Positions 16,805 to 25,389 of a stretch of 64,000 nucleotides of DNA are shown piece after piece. This DNA comes from Mycobacterium sp. OAS707. GTDB lineage: Bacteria > Actinomycetota > Actinomycetes > Mycobacteriales > Mycobacteriaceae. Below the pieces are notes generated by a model, which was given only the letters and a program-made list of their open reading frames with translations, searched no databases and had not been told where the DNA came from. How positions within the stretch are numbered: the stretch's first letter is position 1; the number at the start of each line of letters is the position of its first letter. The stretch lies in NCBI RefSeq assembly GCF_014873705.1, contig NZ_JADBDS010000003.1, positions 1,116,001 to 1,180,000 on the forward strand, written 5' to 3'. Made by a program: the position numbers and the translations under genes.

Positions 16805-18145
16805 TTAGCCGAGCCAGTCGAGGACGGCTGCGGCGGTCCACGACTGTTGCATGCTGCCAAGCGGCTCGCCGGTGAAGGGCTCGTAGTACTCGGCGAAAGT
16901 TCCGTCGCTGGCCTGCCGCAGGCCTTCCCGCTTGAGCATCAGCGCGCGTTCGGACCAGCCGCGGCGGGCGAAGCACCAGGAGAACAGCCACGTCATCACC
17001 GGCCACACGGGCCCGCGCCAATATTCACGCTGGCGGAAGTCCCGCGACACCGGTGACGTCGACGGAATCAACGCGTACCGCAGATCGGGGTGCCCGCAGA
17101 ACCGTGGCCCTTCGAGGAGTCGCAGCAGCGCGCGTTCCTTGTCGTGCGGCAACCCGCCGCACAGCAGTGGGGCGAACTGCGCAACGGTCTCCGTGGCCAC
17201 CCAGCGGTCGGCGCGCACGTCGAAATCCCTTGCAGCGCCGGTTCTTTCGTCGGTGGTTTCGACCACCCCGCTGCGGAACCGCTCGGCCCACGCGTACAGA
17301 TCCTTGACGTCGGCGTGCGGCCGCTTGTAGTCCTCGCCGATCTCGGCGAGGACTTGGCACGCGACGGACAGGATCGCCGAAACGAACACGTCTTCGACGG
17401 CGAAGCTCATCACTTTCGGCAGCAATTCGTCGTCGTAGCGCGCCGACTTCATCTCCTCCAGCAGCCACAGGTAGCGGTCGTACTCGAGGTCGCTCGGCCG
17501 CTGGCTGGCGTCGGTGACGATCGTGTTGTCCTCGCGCTGGTACTCCGGGACACTGCCGGGAATCACGTTGGCGTAGGCGCTGTCCCAGCGCGGCGAGTTG
17601 TCCATGCCGGACTCCCAGCCGTGATACAGCGTGACGCGGCCGCGGGCTTTCGGGTCGCGGGCCTCGGCCAGCCAACGGTGCCAACGGACGAGGTCGGCCC
17701 ACCGGCGATCCAGGAACGCCTCGGCGACGGCGCGGGTGGACCGGCCGCGAGAGCGCGCCTGGTCGAGAATCCGTTGCACGGCGATCGCATGCACGGGCGG
17801 CTGGGTGATGCCAGAAGTGTGGCGGGTCCGCGGCGCGTTGGCCGCAAGCGCGCTCGTGGCCCAGCGGGCGGGCCCCGGGAAGTAGCCGTCGACGCCGTTG
17901 GCGAAGACGATGTGCGGGATCATGCCGTTCGTCCATTGCGCAGAGAGCAGGGTGTCCAGTTCGACGACGGCGCGCTCGACGCTCAGCGGCGCCAGCCCGA
18001 TGGCCACGAATGCGGCGTCCCAGCTCCACATGTGCGGGTACAGCAACGGCGCCGCGGTAGTCATCACGCCCAGGTCATTGCCGCGCAGCAGGTATGCGGC
18101 GCGGGCTGCGAGCTGGGTCGGAGCGAAGCTGTGGTCGGGTGGCAT
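16805..18145 (-). CDS. ggh: Glucosylglycerate hydrolase (GH63)
   Basis: Hydrolyses glucosylglycerate, a compatible solute that mycobacteria build up during nitrogen limitation and use again on recovery. The ATG at 18145 gives exactly 446 residues, the length of the characterised M. hassiacum enzyme as I recall it, and the two catalytic acids reported there (Asp182 and Glu419) fall on GWESGMDNS (Asp182) and FAEYYEPF (Glu419) here. The GH63-type (alpha/alpha)6 barrel motifs WSWDAAFVAIG, DASQRPSDLEYDRYLWLL and YWRGPVWPVM are present. Many fast growers have it; Mtb does not. It is divergent from the short-chain dehydrogenase. Confidence 0.9.
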   Translation of the reverse strand: MPPDHSFAPTQLAARAAYLLRGNDLGVMTTAAPLLYPHMWSWDAAFVAIGLAPLSVERAVVELDTLLSAQWTNGMIPHIVFANGVDGYFPGPARWATSALAANAPRTRHTSGITQPPVHAIAVQRILDQARSRGRSTRAVAEAFLDRRWADLVRWHRWLAEARDPKARGRVTLYHGWESGMDNSPRWDSAYANVIPGSVPEYQREDNTIVTDASQRPSDLEYDRYLWLLEEMKSARYDDELLPKVMSFAVEDVFVSAILSVACQVLAEIGEDYKRPHADVKDLYAWAERFRSGVVETTDERTGAARDFDVRADRWVATETVAQFAPLLCGGLPHDKERALLRLLEGPRFCGHPDLRYALIPSTSPVSRDFRQREYWRGPVWPVMTWLFSWCFARRGWSERALMLKREGLRQASDGTFAEYYEPFTGEPLGSMQQSWTAAAVLDWLG

Positions 18146-18186
18146 TGGTCTAATAATGCGACGCGTTTGCCCGAATCGCAGATCGG

Positions 18187-18192
18187 TAGGGT
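18187..18192 (+). promoter_or_regulatory. -10 element (TAGGGT) of the short-chain dehydrogenase gene
   Basis: TAGGGT lies 7 bases before the ATG at 18200, the spacing of a leaderless mycobacterial transcript. Confidence 0.5.
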
Positions 18193-18199
18193 TTCCGAC

Positions 18200-18865
18200 A
18201 TGCCGACTGCGATGATCACGGGGGCTTCCGGCGGGCTTGGCGCTGCCCTCGCCGAGGTGCTTGCCCCGACGCACACCCTGTTTCTGGCCGGCCGTCCGTC
18301 GGCACGCCTCGACGAGGTGGCCACCCGCTTCGGCGCGACCACCTGGCCCGTCGACCTGGCTGACACCGACGAGATTCCTGCGGCCGTCGAGCCGATCGAC
18401 GAACTGGACGTGCTGATCCACAATGCCGGGGTGGCGTTCCCGGGCCGGGTCGCCGAGTCGGATGTCTACGAATGGCGAATGACCATGGAGGTCAACGTCA
18501 TTGGTGCGGTGGCGTTGACGTTGGCGCTACTGCCCGCATTGCGTGCGGCCAACGGTCACGTGGTGTTCATCAACTCCGGAGCGGGGATCAGCGCATCTCC
18601 GGGATTGGCGTCGTATACGGCTTCCAAGTTCGCACTGCGCGGATTCGCCGACTCGCTGCGCAACGACGAGCCGTCGCTGCGGGTGACGTCGGTGCACCCC
18701 GGACGGATCGCGACCGCGATGCAGGAAGGCTTGATCGCTTACGAAGGCAAGGACTACGACCCGTCGCAATTCCTGAGTCCAGAGACGGTGGCGAAGATCG
18801 TGGCAGACGCGGTGAACGCCCCGTCCGACGCTCGCATCAACGAGGTCATCGTTCGTCCGAGGTGA
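18200..18865 (+). CDS. Short-chain dehydrogenase/reductase
   Basis: 221 residues with the classical SDR Rossmann motif TGASGGLGAALAEVL (7-21), NAG in the LIHNAGVAF strand, catalytic Ser in FINSGAG and the YTASK (YxxxK) dyad. The short coenzyme loop LAGRPSARLDEV favours NADP (Arg after the second strand), an inference. The start is set by the TAGGGT box. The substrate is unknown; it is divergent from ggh and convergent with the lipase. Confidence 0.92.
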   Translation: MPTAMITGASGGLGAALAEVLAPTHTLFLAGRPSARLDEVATRFGATTWPVDLADTDEIPAAVEPIDELDVLIHNAGVAFPGRVAESDVYEWRMTMEVNVIGAVALTLALLPALRAANGHVVFINSGAGISASPGLASYTASKFALRGFADSLRNDEPSLRVTSVHPGRIATAMQEGLIAYEGKDYDPSQFLSPETVAKIVADAVNAPSDARINEVIVRPR

Positions 18866-18874
18866 ATCGTTGTG

Positions 18875-20176
18875 TCAGGCCGCGTCGGCTTTCGACAGCG
18901 GCCGTCTGCCCACCGCCTGCCCCAGAATCACTTTCGTCGTGATCGCGGCGAGCTTGAGCATGCCGAGGTGGGTTGACGGATTGAACAACGTAGGCCATTT
19001 GGTGCGTGTCCTGTGCGCGTCGAGCGGACGGTCGGTGAACCGGTCGCGCAGCCACCGCAGTGTCATCGGCGCGGACAACGGATGCAACAGCAAGTGTTCG
19101 CAGAACCGGTCGCGGTGGTAGGTGACCGCCGCCCCTCCGTCGTCGTAGGTGCGCACGAGTGCGTCGATGTCGTCGACGCTGATGATGCCGTCGTGGACGG
19201 CCTGGACGATCAGCACAGGCACGTCCGGCATCGACTTGCCGAGCTTGGTTTCCTCGAAGATGTGGCGGACCTGCGGTAGGTCCCACAACTCGTCGGCCGA
19301 CATGTCGACGTAGGACCCGATGTCGATGTGACGAAACCGCCACACCGCCTGCAACGTCGTCATCGTGTGCAACGCGTCGAGCAGCGCTTTGCCTTCGGTG
19401 GTCGCGTGCTCGTCGACGACCTGCTGCGCGCCGGGGAAGACGTGCGTCAGCGCGGTGATCATCAAGGCGGCCAGGCCGGCAAAGAAGCTGCCGTTGAGAC
19501 GCCGCGCCACACTGCCAGGATCTCCGACGGGTGAACCGAGTACCGCGCCGACCACGTTGAGTTCGGGCGCGTAACTGCTGCGTAGCTCGGCCGCCCACGC
19601 TGAGGCCAGCCCACCGCCGGAGTATCCCCACAGGCCGACCGGCGCGGAGGGCTGCAGGCCCAGCTTTTCGCAGTGCAGTGCGGCGCGCACCCCGTCGAGG
19701 ATTCGGTAACCCGGTTCGCGCGGCGAACCCCACATGCCGTGGCAGCCTTCATGGTCGGGCACCGAGACCGCCCAGCCTTCGGCCAGCGCCGCCGCCACCA
19801 ACAGATATTCGGCTTGGGTGAATGCCCCGACCGGGCCGGTCCCTAGACGCATCGCGTGCGACGGGAAACAACGGGACGTCACCGCGTCGATGGCGCACTG
19901 ATAGGACAACAGTGGGCACGGTCGGGCGGGGTCCGGCTGCGCCGGCAGCAACACCGTGGTTACGGCCACCTCCGCGTCGCCATGCAAGTTGGTGGTTCGG
20001 TACAGCAGTTGGGTGGCGGCGACCCGCTGCGGGATCACGCCGAGGAAGCCGATCGTCACATCGCGCGAGCGCAGCACCGTGCCGGGCTCAGCCTGCGCGT
20101 AGCCCGGCGGCGGCTCGTAGAAGGGATCGTCGTCGGGGGTGGTCGCGTCCTCGATGACGCCGGCATCACTGCTCAC
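18875..20176 (-). CDS. LIP-family (secretory lipase-like) alpha/beta hydrolase
   Basis: 433 residues matching the secretory lipase family: an N-terminal substrate-handling region, DHEGCHGMWGSPREPGYRILDGVRA, nucleophile elbow GYSGGG (Ser about 186), acidic residue region VLIVQAVHDGIISVDD and His in FCEHLLLHPLS. No convincing signal peptide is visible despite the family name, so it may be cytosolic or need a different start than the GTG at 20176. It is separated from leuS by a hairpin terminator. Confidence 0.85.
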   Translation of the reverse strand: MSSDAGVIEDATTPDDDPFYEPPPGYAQAEPGTVLRSRDVTIGFLGVIPQRVAATQLLYRTTNLHGDAEVAVTTVLLPAQPDPARPCPLLSYQCAIDAVTSRCFPSHAMRLGTGPVGAFTQAEYLLVAAALAEGWAVSVPDHEGCHGMWGSPREPGYRILDGVRAALHCEKLGLQPSAPVGLWGYSGGGLASAWAAELRSSYAPELNVVGAVLGSPVGDPGSVARRLNGSFFAGLAALMITALTHVFPGAQQVVDEHATTEGKALLDALHTMTTLQAVWRFRHIDIGSYVDMSADELWDLPQVRHIFEETKLGKSMPDVPVLIVQAVHDGIISVDDIDALVRTYDDGGAAVTYHRDRFCEHLLLHPLSAPMTLRWLRDRFTDRPLDAHRTRTKWPTLFNPSTHLGMLKLAAITTKVILGQAVGRRPLSKADAA

Positions 20177-20230
20177 GCCTCAATCGATACCCGCGGTACC
20201 GCATTCTCAACCTTCGGCTGGGCGTGATTA

Positions 20231-20269
20231 GTGTGCGTTTGGGAGCGGTGAGCGCTCCTCAACGCACAC
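20231..20269 (-). terminator. Hairpin terminator after leuS
   Basis: The arms GTGTGCGTT and AACGCACAC pair perfectly, and the inner GGGAGCG/CGCTCCT extends the stem with one T-C mismatch and one G-T pair. It lies 11 bp after the leuS stop. There is no long U-tract, as is usual in mycobacteria. Confidence 0.65.
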
Positions 20270-20279
20270 AAATCGCTGA

Positions 20280-23120
20280 CTAGACGACGATGTTGACCAG
20301 GCGGCCTGCGACCACGATCACCTTCTTCGGTGTCGCGCCGTTGATGAACGCCTGCACTTTCTCGTCGGCCAGCGCCGCGGTCTCCAGCGTGTCGGCGTCG
20401 GCGTCGGCGGGCACCGTCACGTGGCCGCGAACCTTGCCGTTGACCTGCACCGGGTACTCGACGGTGTCCTCGACCAGGTACTGCGGGTCGGCCACCGGGA
20501 ACGGGCCATGCGCCAGCGACTTCTCGTGGCCAAGGCGCTGCCACAATTCCTCAGCCAAGTGCGGGGCCAGCGGCGCGACCATCAAGACCAGCGGCTCCAG
20601 CGCCGCCCGCGAGCGCACCTCGTTCTTGGTCAGGTAGTTGGTGTACTCGATCAGCTTGGCCGCCGCGGTGTTGTTGCGCAGCGCCGCGTAGTCCTCGGAC
20701 ACCCCGGCGATCGTGCGGTGCAGTTGGCGCTGCGTCTCGTCGTCCAGCGCCTCGTGTTCGGCGGCCCGTTCGACGCCGGTCTGCTCGTCGACCACCAGCC
20801 GCCACACCCGCTGCAGGAACCGGTGCGCGCCGACGACGTCCTTGGTGGCCCACGGCCGCGATGCCTCCAGCGGACCCATCGACATCTCGTAGACGCGCAG
20901 CGTGTCGGCGCCGTAGTTGTCGCAGATCTCGTCGGGTGACACCGAGTTCTTCAAGCTCTTGCCGATCTTGCCGAACTCCTGGTTGACCTCGATCTCGCCG
21001 TCGGGTCCCGTCCAGTAGAACTTGCCGTCGCGCTCGGTGACTTCAGCAGCGGGCACATAAGCGCCGCGAGCATCGGTGTAGGCGAACGCCTGGATGTAGC
21101 CCTGGTTCACCAACCGCCGGAACGGCTCCTTGCTGCTGATGTGGCCGAGATCGTAGAGCACCTTGTGCCAGAACCGCGCATACAGCAGATGCAGCACGGC
21201 ATGCTCGACACCACCGACGTACAGGTCCACGCCGCCAGGGTCCTTGGCGCCGTGCTCAGCGGGCCGCGGCCCCATCCAGTACGCCTCGTTCTCCTTGGCG
21301 CACAAGGCTTCTGAGTTGTGGGGATCGGTGTAGCGCAACTCGTACCACGAACTGGCCGCCCACTGCGGCATGACGTTGGTGTCGCGGGTGTAGGGCTTCA
21401 GCCCGTCGCCGAGGTCGAGTTCGACGTTGACCCAGTCGGTCGCCTTGCCCAGCGGCGGTGACGGTTCGCTGTCCGCATCGTCGGGGTCGAACTGCACCGG
21501 GGCGTAGTCGGGGATATCGGGCAACTCGACGGGCAGCGCCGACTCCGGCAGCGGGTGTGCGCGGCCGTCGGCGTCGTACACGACGGGGAAGGGCTCGCCC
21601 CAGTACCTCTGGCGCGCAAACAGCCAGTCACGCAGCTTGTACTCGACGCGCGCGCGGCCCCGGCCCTCGGCCTCGAGCCGTTTGGTGATCGCCTCTTTCG
21701 CCGACGCGACACTCAGTCCGTTGAGGAAGTCGGAGTTGACGACTTCACCGTCGCCGCTATACGCGCCTTGTGAAATGTCGCCGCCTGCAACGGTTTCCAC
21801 GATCGGCAAGCCGAACTCGTGAGCGAAGTCCCAGTCCCGCTGATCGCCGCCGGGCACCGCCATGATCGCGCCGGTGCCGTAGCCAAGCAGCACGTAGTCG
21901 GCGATGAAGATCGGGATGCGTTGACCGTTGACCGGGTTGGTGGCGTAGGCGCCGATGAAGACGCCGGTTTTGTCCTTGTTCTCCTGACGCTCCAGATCCG
22001 ACTTGGCCGCGATGGTCGCGCGGTAGTTGGCGACGGCTTGGGCAGGTGTCGGCGCGCCGAACGTCCACCGCTCGTCGACACCGGTCGGCCATTGGGCCGC
22101 GGTCAGCTTGTCCACCAGATCGTGCTCGGGCGCCAGCACCATGTATGTCGCGCCGAACAGCGTGTCGGGGCGCGTCGTGAACACTTCGAGGTCACCCGCA
22201 TCCGTGCCGAACAGCACCGAAGCGCCGGTGGACCGGCCGATCCAGTTGCGCTGCATGGCCTTGACCTTCTCGGGCCAATCCAGCAGGTCGAGATCGTCCA
22301 GTAGCCGGTCGGAATAGGCGGTGATGCGCATCATCCACTGCCGCAGCCGTTTCCGGAACACCGGGAAGTTGCCGCGTTCACTGCGCCCGTCGGAGGTGAC
22401 CTCTTCGTTGGCCAGCACCGTGCCCAGCCCCGGGCACCAGTTGACCATCGAGTCCGCCCGATACACCAGCCGATAGGAGTCGATCACGTCGGCGCGCTCA
22501 TCGGCAGACAACTCCGCCCAGGATCGACCGTCGTCCAAAGTACGTGCGCCGGAATCGAATTCGGCAATCAGCTCCGCGATGGGCCTGGCCTTGTTGACGG
22601 CAGGGTCGAACCAGGCGTTGAAGATCTGCAGAAAGATCCACTGCGTCCACTTGTAGTAGTCGACGTCGGTGGTGGAGAAGCTGCGGCGGGAGTCATGCCC
22701 GAAGCCCAGCCTGCCCAGCTGGCGGCGGAAGTTGACGATGTTCGCCTCGGTGCGGATGCGCGGATGCGTGCCGGTCTGGATCGCGTACTGCTCAGCGGGC
22801 AGACCGAACGAATCGAAGCCCAACGCGTGCAACACGTTGCGCCCGGTCATCCGGTAATAGCGGGCGTAGACGTCGGTTGCGATGTAGCCGAGCGGATGCC
22901 CGACGTGCAGTCCCTCGCCCGACGGATACGGGAACATGTCCTGCACGAACATCTTGTCCGCGGGCAGCGGTGTGCCGTCCGTCGGCGCCAAGGAGCCCAC
23001 CGGGTTGGGCACGTTAAAGGTGCCCGACTCGGCCCACGTCTGCTGCCAGGCGTGTTCGATCCGCCCGGCCAGCTCCGCGGTGTAGCGGTGCTGCGGGGTG
23101 TCGACCTCGGGCTCTGTCAC
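20280..23120 (-). CDS. leuS: Leucyl-tRNA synthetase
   Basis: Charges tRNA-Leu in the cytoplasm. The 946-residue class I enzyme has the HIGH-type motif LHVGHPLGYI (His72-His75), the CP1 editing domain (about 240-430, including TTRPDTLFGATYMVLAPEH), a KMSKS-type loop read here as KIGKS (718-722), and an anticodon-binding C-terminal domain ending in KVIVVAGRLVNIVV. The GTG start lies 6 bases after a TACCCT -10, consistent with a leaderless message. It occupies the same relative place as Mtb Rv0041. Confidence 0.97.
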   Translation of the reverse strand: MTEPEVDTPQHRYTAELAGRIEHAWQQTWAESGTFNVPNPVGSLAPTDGTPLPADKMFVQDMFPYPSGEGLHVGHPLGYIATDVYARYYRMTGRNVLHALGFDSFGLPAEQYAIQTGTHPRIRTEANIVNFRRQLGRLGFGHDSRRSFSTTDVDYYKWTQWIFLQIFNAWFDPAVNKARPIAELIAEFDSGARTLDDGRSWAELSADERADVIDSYRLVYRADSMVNWCPGLGTVLANEEVTSDGRSERGNFPVFRKRLRQWMMRITAYSDRLLDDLDLLDWPEKVKAMQRNWIGRSTGASVLFGTDAGDLEVFTTRPDTLFGATYMVLAPEHDLVDKLTAAQWPTGVDERWTFGAPTPAQAVANYRATIAAKSDLERQENKDKTGVFIGAYATNPVNGQRIPIFIADYVLLGYGTGAIMAVPGGDQRDWDFAHEFGLPIVETVAGGDISQGAYSGDGEVVNSDFLNGLSVASAKEAITKRLEAEGRGRARVEYKLRDWLFARQRYWGEPFPVVYDADGRAHPLPESALPVELPDIPDYAPVQFDPDDADSEPSPPLGKATDWVNVELDLGDGLKPYTRDTNVMPQWAASSWYELRYTDPHNSEALCAKENEAYWMGPRPAEHGAKDPGGVDLYVGGVEHAVLHLLYARFWHKVLYDLGHISSKEPFRRLVNQGYIQAFAYTDARGAYVPAAEVTERDGKFYWTGPDGEIEVNQEFGKIGKSLKNSVSPDEICDNYGADTLRVYEMSMGPLEASRPWATKDVVGAHRFLQRVWRLVVDEQTGVERAAEHEALDDETQRQLHRTIAGVSEDYAALRNNTAAAKLIEYTNYLTKNEVRSRAALEPLVLMVAPLAPHLAEELWQRLGHEKSLAHGPFPVADPQYLVEDTVEYPVQVNGKVRGHVTVPADADADTLETAALADEKVQAFINGATPKKVIVVAGRLVNIVV

Positions 23121-23126
23121 GTGAAC

Positions 23127-23132
23127 AGGGTA
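23127..23132 (-). promoter_or_regulatory. -10 element (TACCCT) of leuS
   Basis: TTATACCCT lies 6 bases before the leuS GTG, so transcription probably starts at or next to the start codon. Confidence 0.5.
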
Positions 23133-23247
23133 TAAGCACGCGCCAGGGCACTTCGTCGGCCACGGGTTGGTCTCGGTTCCGTTGCGGAGCGGTCAGAGGT
23201 TGGTCCCAGCTCGGTCCCGGCCCTAGTGGCTAACGCTCGACGCGGGA

Positions 23248-23253
23248 TACGGT
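23248..23253 (+). promoter_or_regulatory. Possible -10 element (TACGGT) of mtc28
   Basis: TACGGT follows the TAnnnT pattern, 66 bp before the mtc28 ATG. No clear -35 is seen, so this is tentative. Confidence 0.3.
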
Positions 23254-23319
23254 CGGCGCCTGACCTGGGATGTGAGGAGTCCCGATCAGCCCACCGAAGA
23301 CCAGGAAGGACCGCCGTCG

Positions 23320-24207
23320 ATGAACGAGATCGCCCGCCGCTGGCGGCTTCTGGCAGGTGGCGCGGCAGCCGGTGTGGCCGCCGTCGTCGGCTTCGCCGGG
23401 ACCACCGCCTCAGCTGAGCCGGTGCTCCCGCAACCGCCGCTGCCGATGCCCGCAACCGTCACGCAAACGGTGACCGTGGCGCCCAACGCAGCGGCTCCGC
23501 AGATGCTCGGGCAACCTGCTGTGGCGCCCGCCACAGTGGCCCCGGGTGGTATCTCGATTCCCGCCGTGCCCGTTCCGCCGCCCGTGACGATCACCCCGGC
23601 CGCCTCCGGGACGCTTGCCGACTTCTTCAAGGCGAAGGGCGTCAAGCTCGAACCGCAGAACAGCCGCGACTTCAAGGCCCTCAACATCGTGCTACCGATG
23701 CCGAAGGGCTGGTCGCAGGTGCCGGATCCCAACGTTCCCGACGCGTTCGCTGTCATCGCCGACCGGGTCGGCGGCAACGGGCTGTACTCGACCAACGCGC
23801 AGGTCAAGGTCTACAAGCTGATCGGCGACTTCGACCCGAAGGAGGCCATCAGCCACGGCTTCGTCGAAAGCCAGTTGCTGCCCGCCTGGCGGGCCACCGA
23901 CGGGTCGCTCGCCGACTTCGGCGGCTGGCCGTCGTCGATGATCGAGGGCACCTACCGCGAGAACTCGATGACGCTGAACACCTCGCGACGCAACGTCATC
24001 GTCACCGCGGGCCCCGACAAGTACCTGGTGTCGCTCGCCGTCACCACCAGCGTCGACCAAGTGGTCGCCGCGGCCGATGCCACCGACGCGATCGTCAACG
24101 GTTTCCAGGTGAGCCTTCCCGGGCCACCGACCCCAGCGCCGCAAGCCGCGGCGCCGGGCTTGCCCCAGCTGCCGGCGTTGCCGCAGTTGTCGAGGCAAAC
24201 GGGATAG
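23320..24207 (+). CDS. mtc28: Secreted proline-rich antigen Mtc28 (LpqN/LpqT family)
   Basis: 295 residues. A signal peptide (WRLLAGGAAAGVAAVVGFAG...ASAEP) precedes a Pro/Ala/Val-rich region (about 35-100) and a folded LpqN-type domain (about 105-270) with NIVLPMPKGWSQVPDPN and the SMIEGTY core, then a Pro-rich tail. Mtb Rv0040c is a secreted 28 kDa antigen of unknown function; LpqN-type proteins have been linked to envelope assembly partners. The ATG at 23320 follows CAGGAAGGA. A strong hairpin follows the gene. Confidence 0.9.
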   Translation: MNEIARRWRLLAGGAAAGVAAVVGFAGTTASAEPVLPQPPLPMPATVTQTVTVAPNAAAPQMLGQPAVAPATVAPGGISIPAVPVPPPVTITPAASGTLADFFKAKGVKLEPQNSRDFKALNIVLPMPKGWSQVPDPNVPDAFAVIADRVGGNGLYSTNAQVKVYKLIGDFDPKEAISHGFVESQLLPAWRATDGSLADFGGWPSSMIEGTYRENSMTLNTSRRNVIVTAGPDKYLVSLAVTTSVDQVVAAADATDAIVNGFQVSLPGPPTPAPQAAAPGLPQLPALPQLSRQTG

Positions 24208-24209
24208 TC

Positions 24210-24247
24210 GTCGTCCCCCGGGCGAAGCCTGGCGCCCGGGGGACGAC
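24210..24247 (+). terminator. 15-bp perfect stem terminator after mtc28
   Basis: The arms at 24210-24224 and 24233-24247 are exact reverse complements over 15 bases (GTCGTCCCCCGGGCG on the left) with an 8-base loop. It starts 2 bp after the mtc28 stop and has no U-tract. Confidence 0.8.
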
Positions 24248-24276
24248 CTCATTCGGCAGAGTGCGCATCAGGCTCG

Positions 24277-24282
24277 TATTGT
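24277..24282 (+). promoter_or_regulatory. -10 element (TATTGT) of the Rv0039c homolog
   Basis: TATTGT lies 7 bases before the ATG at 24290. The in-frame GTG at 24281 falls inside this element, so the ATG is the better start. Confidence 0.45.
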
Positions 24283-24289
24283 GTGGCGC

Positions 24290-24643
24290 ATGCTGATCGC
24301 CGCGGTGCTGTGTCTGTGCGCCGCTTTCGCGACAGCCGGTCTGGGCATCTGGCTTCTTAGCCGGCCGAAATCCGGCGACTTCACGTTGCAGATCCTGCGC
24401 GGCGTCGCGCCCATCCAACTCGCAGCGGCGGTGATGCTCGCCGCGGGCGGGGCGGTCGCATTGTCGGCGAAGCCGCAGACCGGGCTGGTGGTCGTCATCG
24501 TGTGCGTGATCGGAGCCATCAGCACCGTCGCGGCCGGCTGCTGGCAGAGCGCCAAGGTCGTCGCGCGCGCAGAGGCCGGGCAGGCCGCGGCAGCATGCGG
24601 CGGAGCCTGCGCGACCTGCACACTGTCCTGCAACACGGCCTGA
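24290..24643 (+). CDS. Small membrane protein with C-terminal Cys cluster (Rv0039c homolog)
   Basis: 117 residues with three hydrophobic segments (about 2-24, 38-60 and 64-86), a short helical stretch, and a C-terminal tail ACGGACATCTLSC with four cysteines spaced C-x3-C-x2-C-x3-C. The cluster could bind a metal or an iron-sulfur centre, or form disulfides if the tail faces outward; this is inference. Mtb Rv0039c is described only as a possible membrane protein. Convergent with the AlgH-like gene, stops 21 bp apart. Confidence 0.82.
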   Translation: MLIAAVLCLCAAFATAGLGIWLLSRPKSGDFTLQILRGVAPIQLAAAVMLAAGGAVALSAKPQTGLVVVIVCVIGAISTVAAGCWQSAKVVARAEAGQAAAACGGACATCTLSCNTA

Positions 24644-24664
24644 TTCGTTGCGGCCGACGGCCTT

Positions 24665-25270
24665 TCAGTTACGGCTGATGTCGATCGGGTGGCTGGCGAG
24701 CAGCGACAGCGGCATCGGCTGACGGCGCAACACCCGCGACCACAGGTCCACCCGCGGCTCGACCAGTACGTCAGAGGGCAACGCGGACAACACAATCCAG
24801 TCGTCACGCTCGATCTCGCCTTCGAGCTGACCAATGGTCCAGCCCGAGTAACCCGCGAAGATCCGCACGCCCTCCACCATCGGAGCGACGGTGTCCGGAT
24901 CGGCGTCCAGGTCGACCATGACCATCCGGCCCTGCACGTGTCGCAGGCCAGGCACCCCGTTGGCCTCGAGACCGACCCGCAGCGTGGCCAGGCACAGCGC
25001 GGCGTCGCGCTTGACGGGTCCGCCGATGAACATCGTCTTGGGCTTGGTGGCGAGCTTGGCCCACTGCGGCAACACGTTGTAGACCGCGGTCTCACTCGGC
25101 CGGTTCAGCACCACACCCAGCGTGCCGCCGTCGTTGTGCTCGACGATGTAGATGACGCTGCGCCGGAACGTCGGCTCCAGCAGATCGGTATTGGCGAGCA
25201 GCAATGTTCCGGCACGCACGCGGTGCGCCGCAGGAGCGACGAAATCCTCAGGGTCCTCTGAGTGCGCCAC
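24665..25270 (-). CDS. YqgE/AlgH family protein (DUF179, Rv0038 homolog)
   Basis: 201 residues covering a full DUF179 domain: RVRAGTLLLANTDLLEPTFRRSVIYIVEHNDGGTLGVVLNRPS..., FIGGPVKRDAALCL and RIFAGYSGWTIGQLEGEIERDDW. AlgH-like proteins are widespread and of unsettled function; the Pseudomonas one was named as an alginate regulator. The GTG at 25270 (VAHSEDPEDF) was chosen because the N-terminus then matches the Mtb protein. Divergent from the MFS gene. Confidence 0.93.
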   Translation of the reverse strand: MAHSEDPEDFVAPAAHRVRAGTLLLANTDLLEPTFRRSVIYIVEHNDGGTLGVVLNRPSETAVYNVLPQWAKLATKPKTMFIGGPVKRDAALCLATLRVGLEANGVPGLRHVQGRMVMVDLDADPDTVAPMVEGVRIFAGYSGWTIGQLEGEIERDDWIVLSALPSDVLVEPRVDLWSRVLRRQPMPLSLLASHPIDISRN

Positions 25271-25389
25271 CTCACCATCATTGCACCGGCAACGGGTCGT
25301 GGTGGCGAACAACCACGGCCCGCCGGGATATTTGTACTGTGGGTCGGGTTGCCGATCTGCAGTACCGCTCAACCAGGACGTGATTCTCA

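Noticed and set aside
20960..20974. KIGKS in LeuS as a disabling change of KMSKS
   Set aside because: I recall the same variation in mycobacterial LeuS, and the rest of the enzyme is intact.
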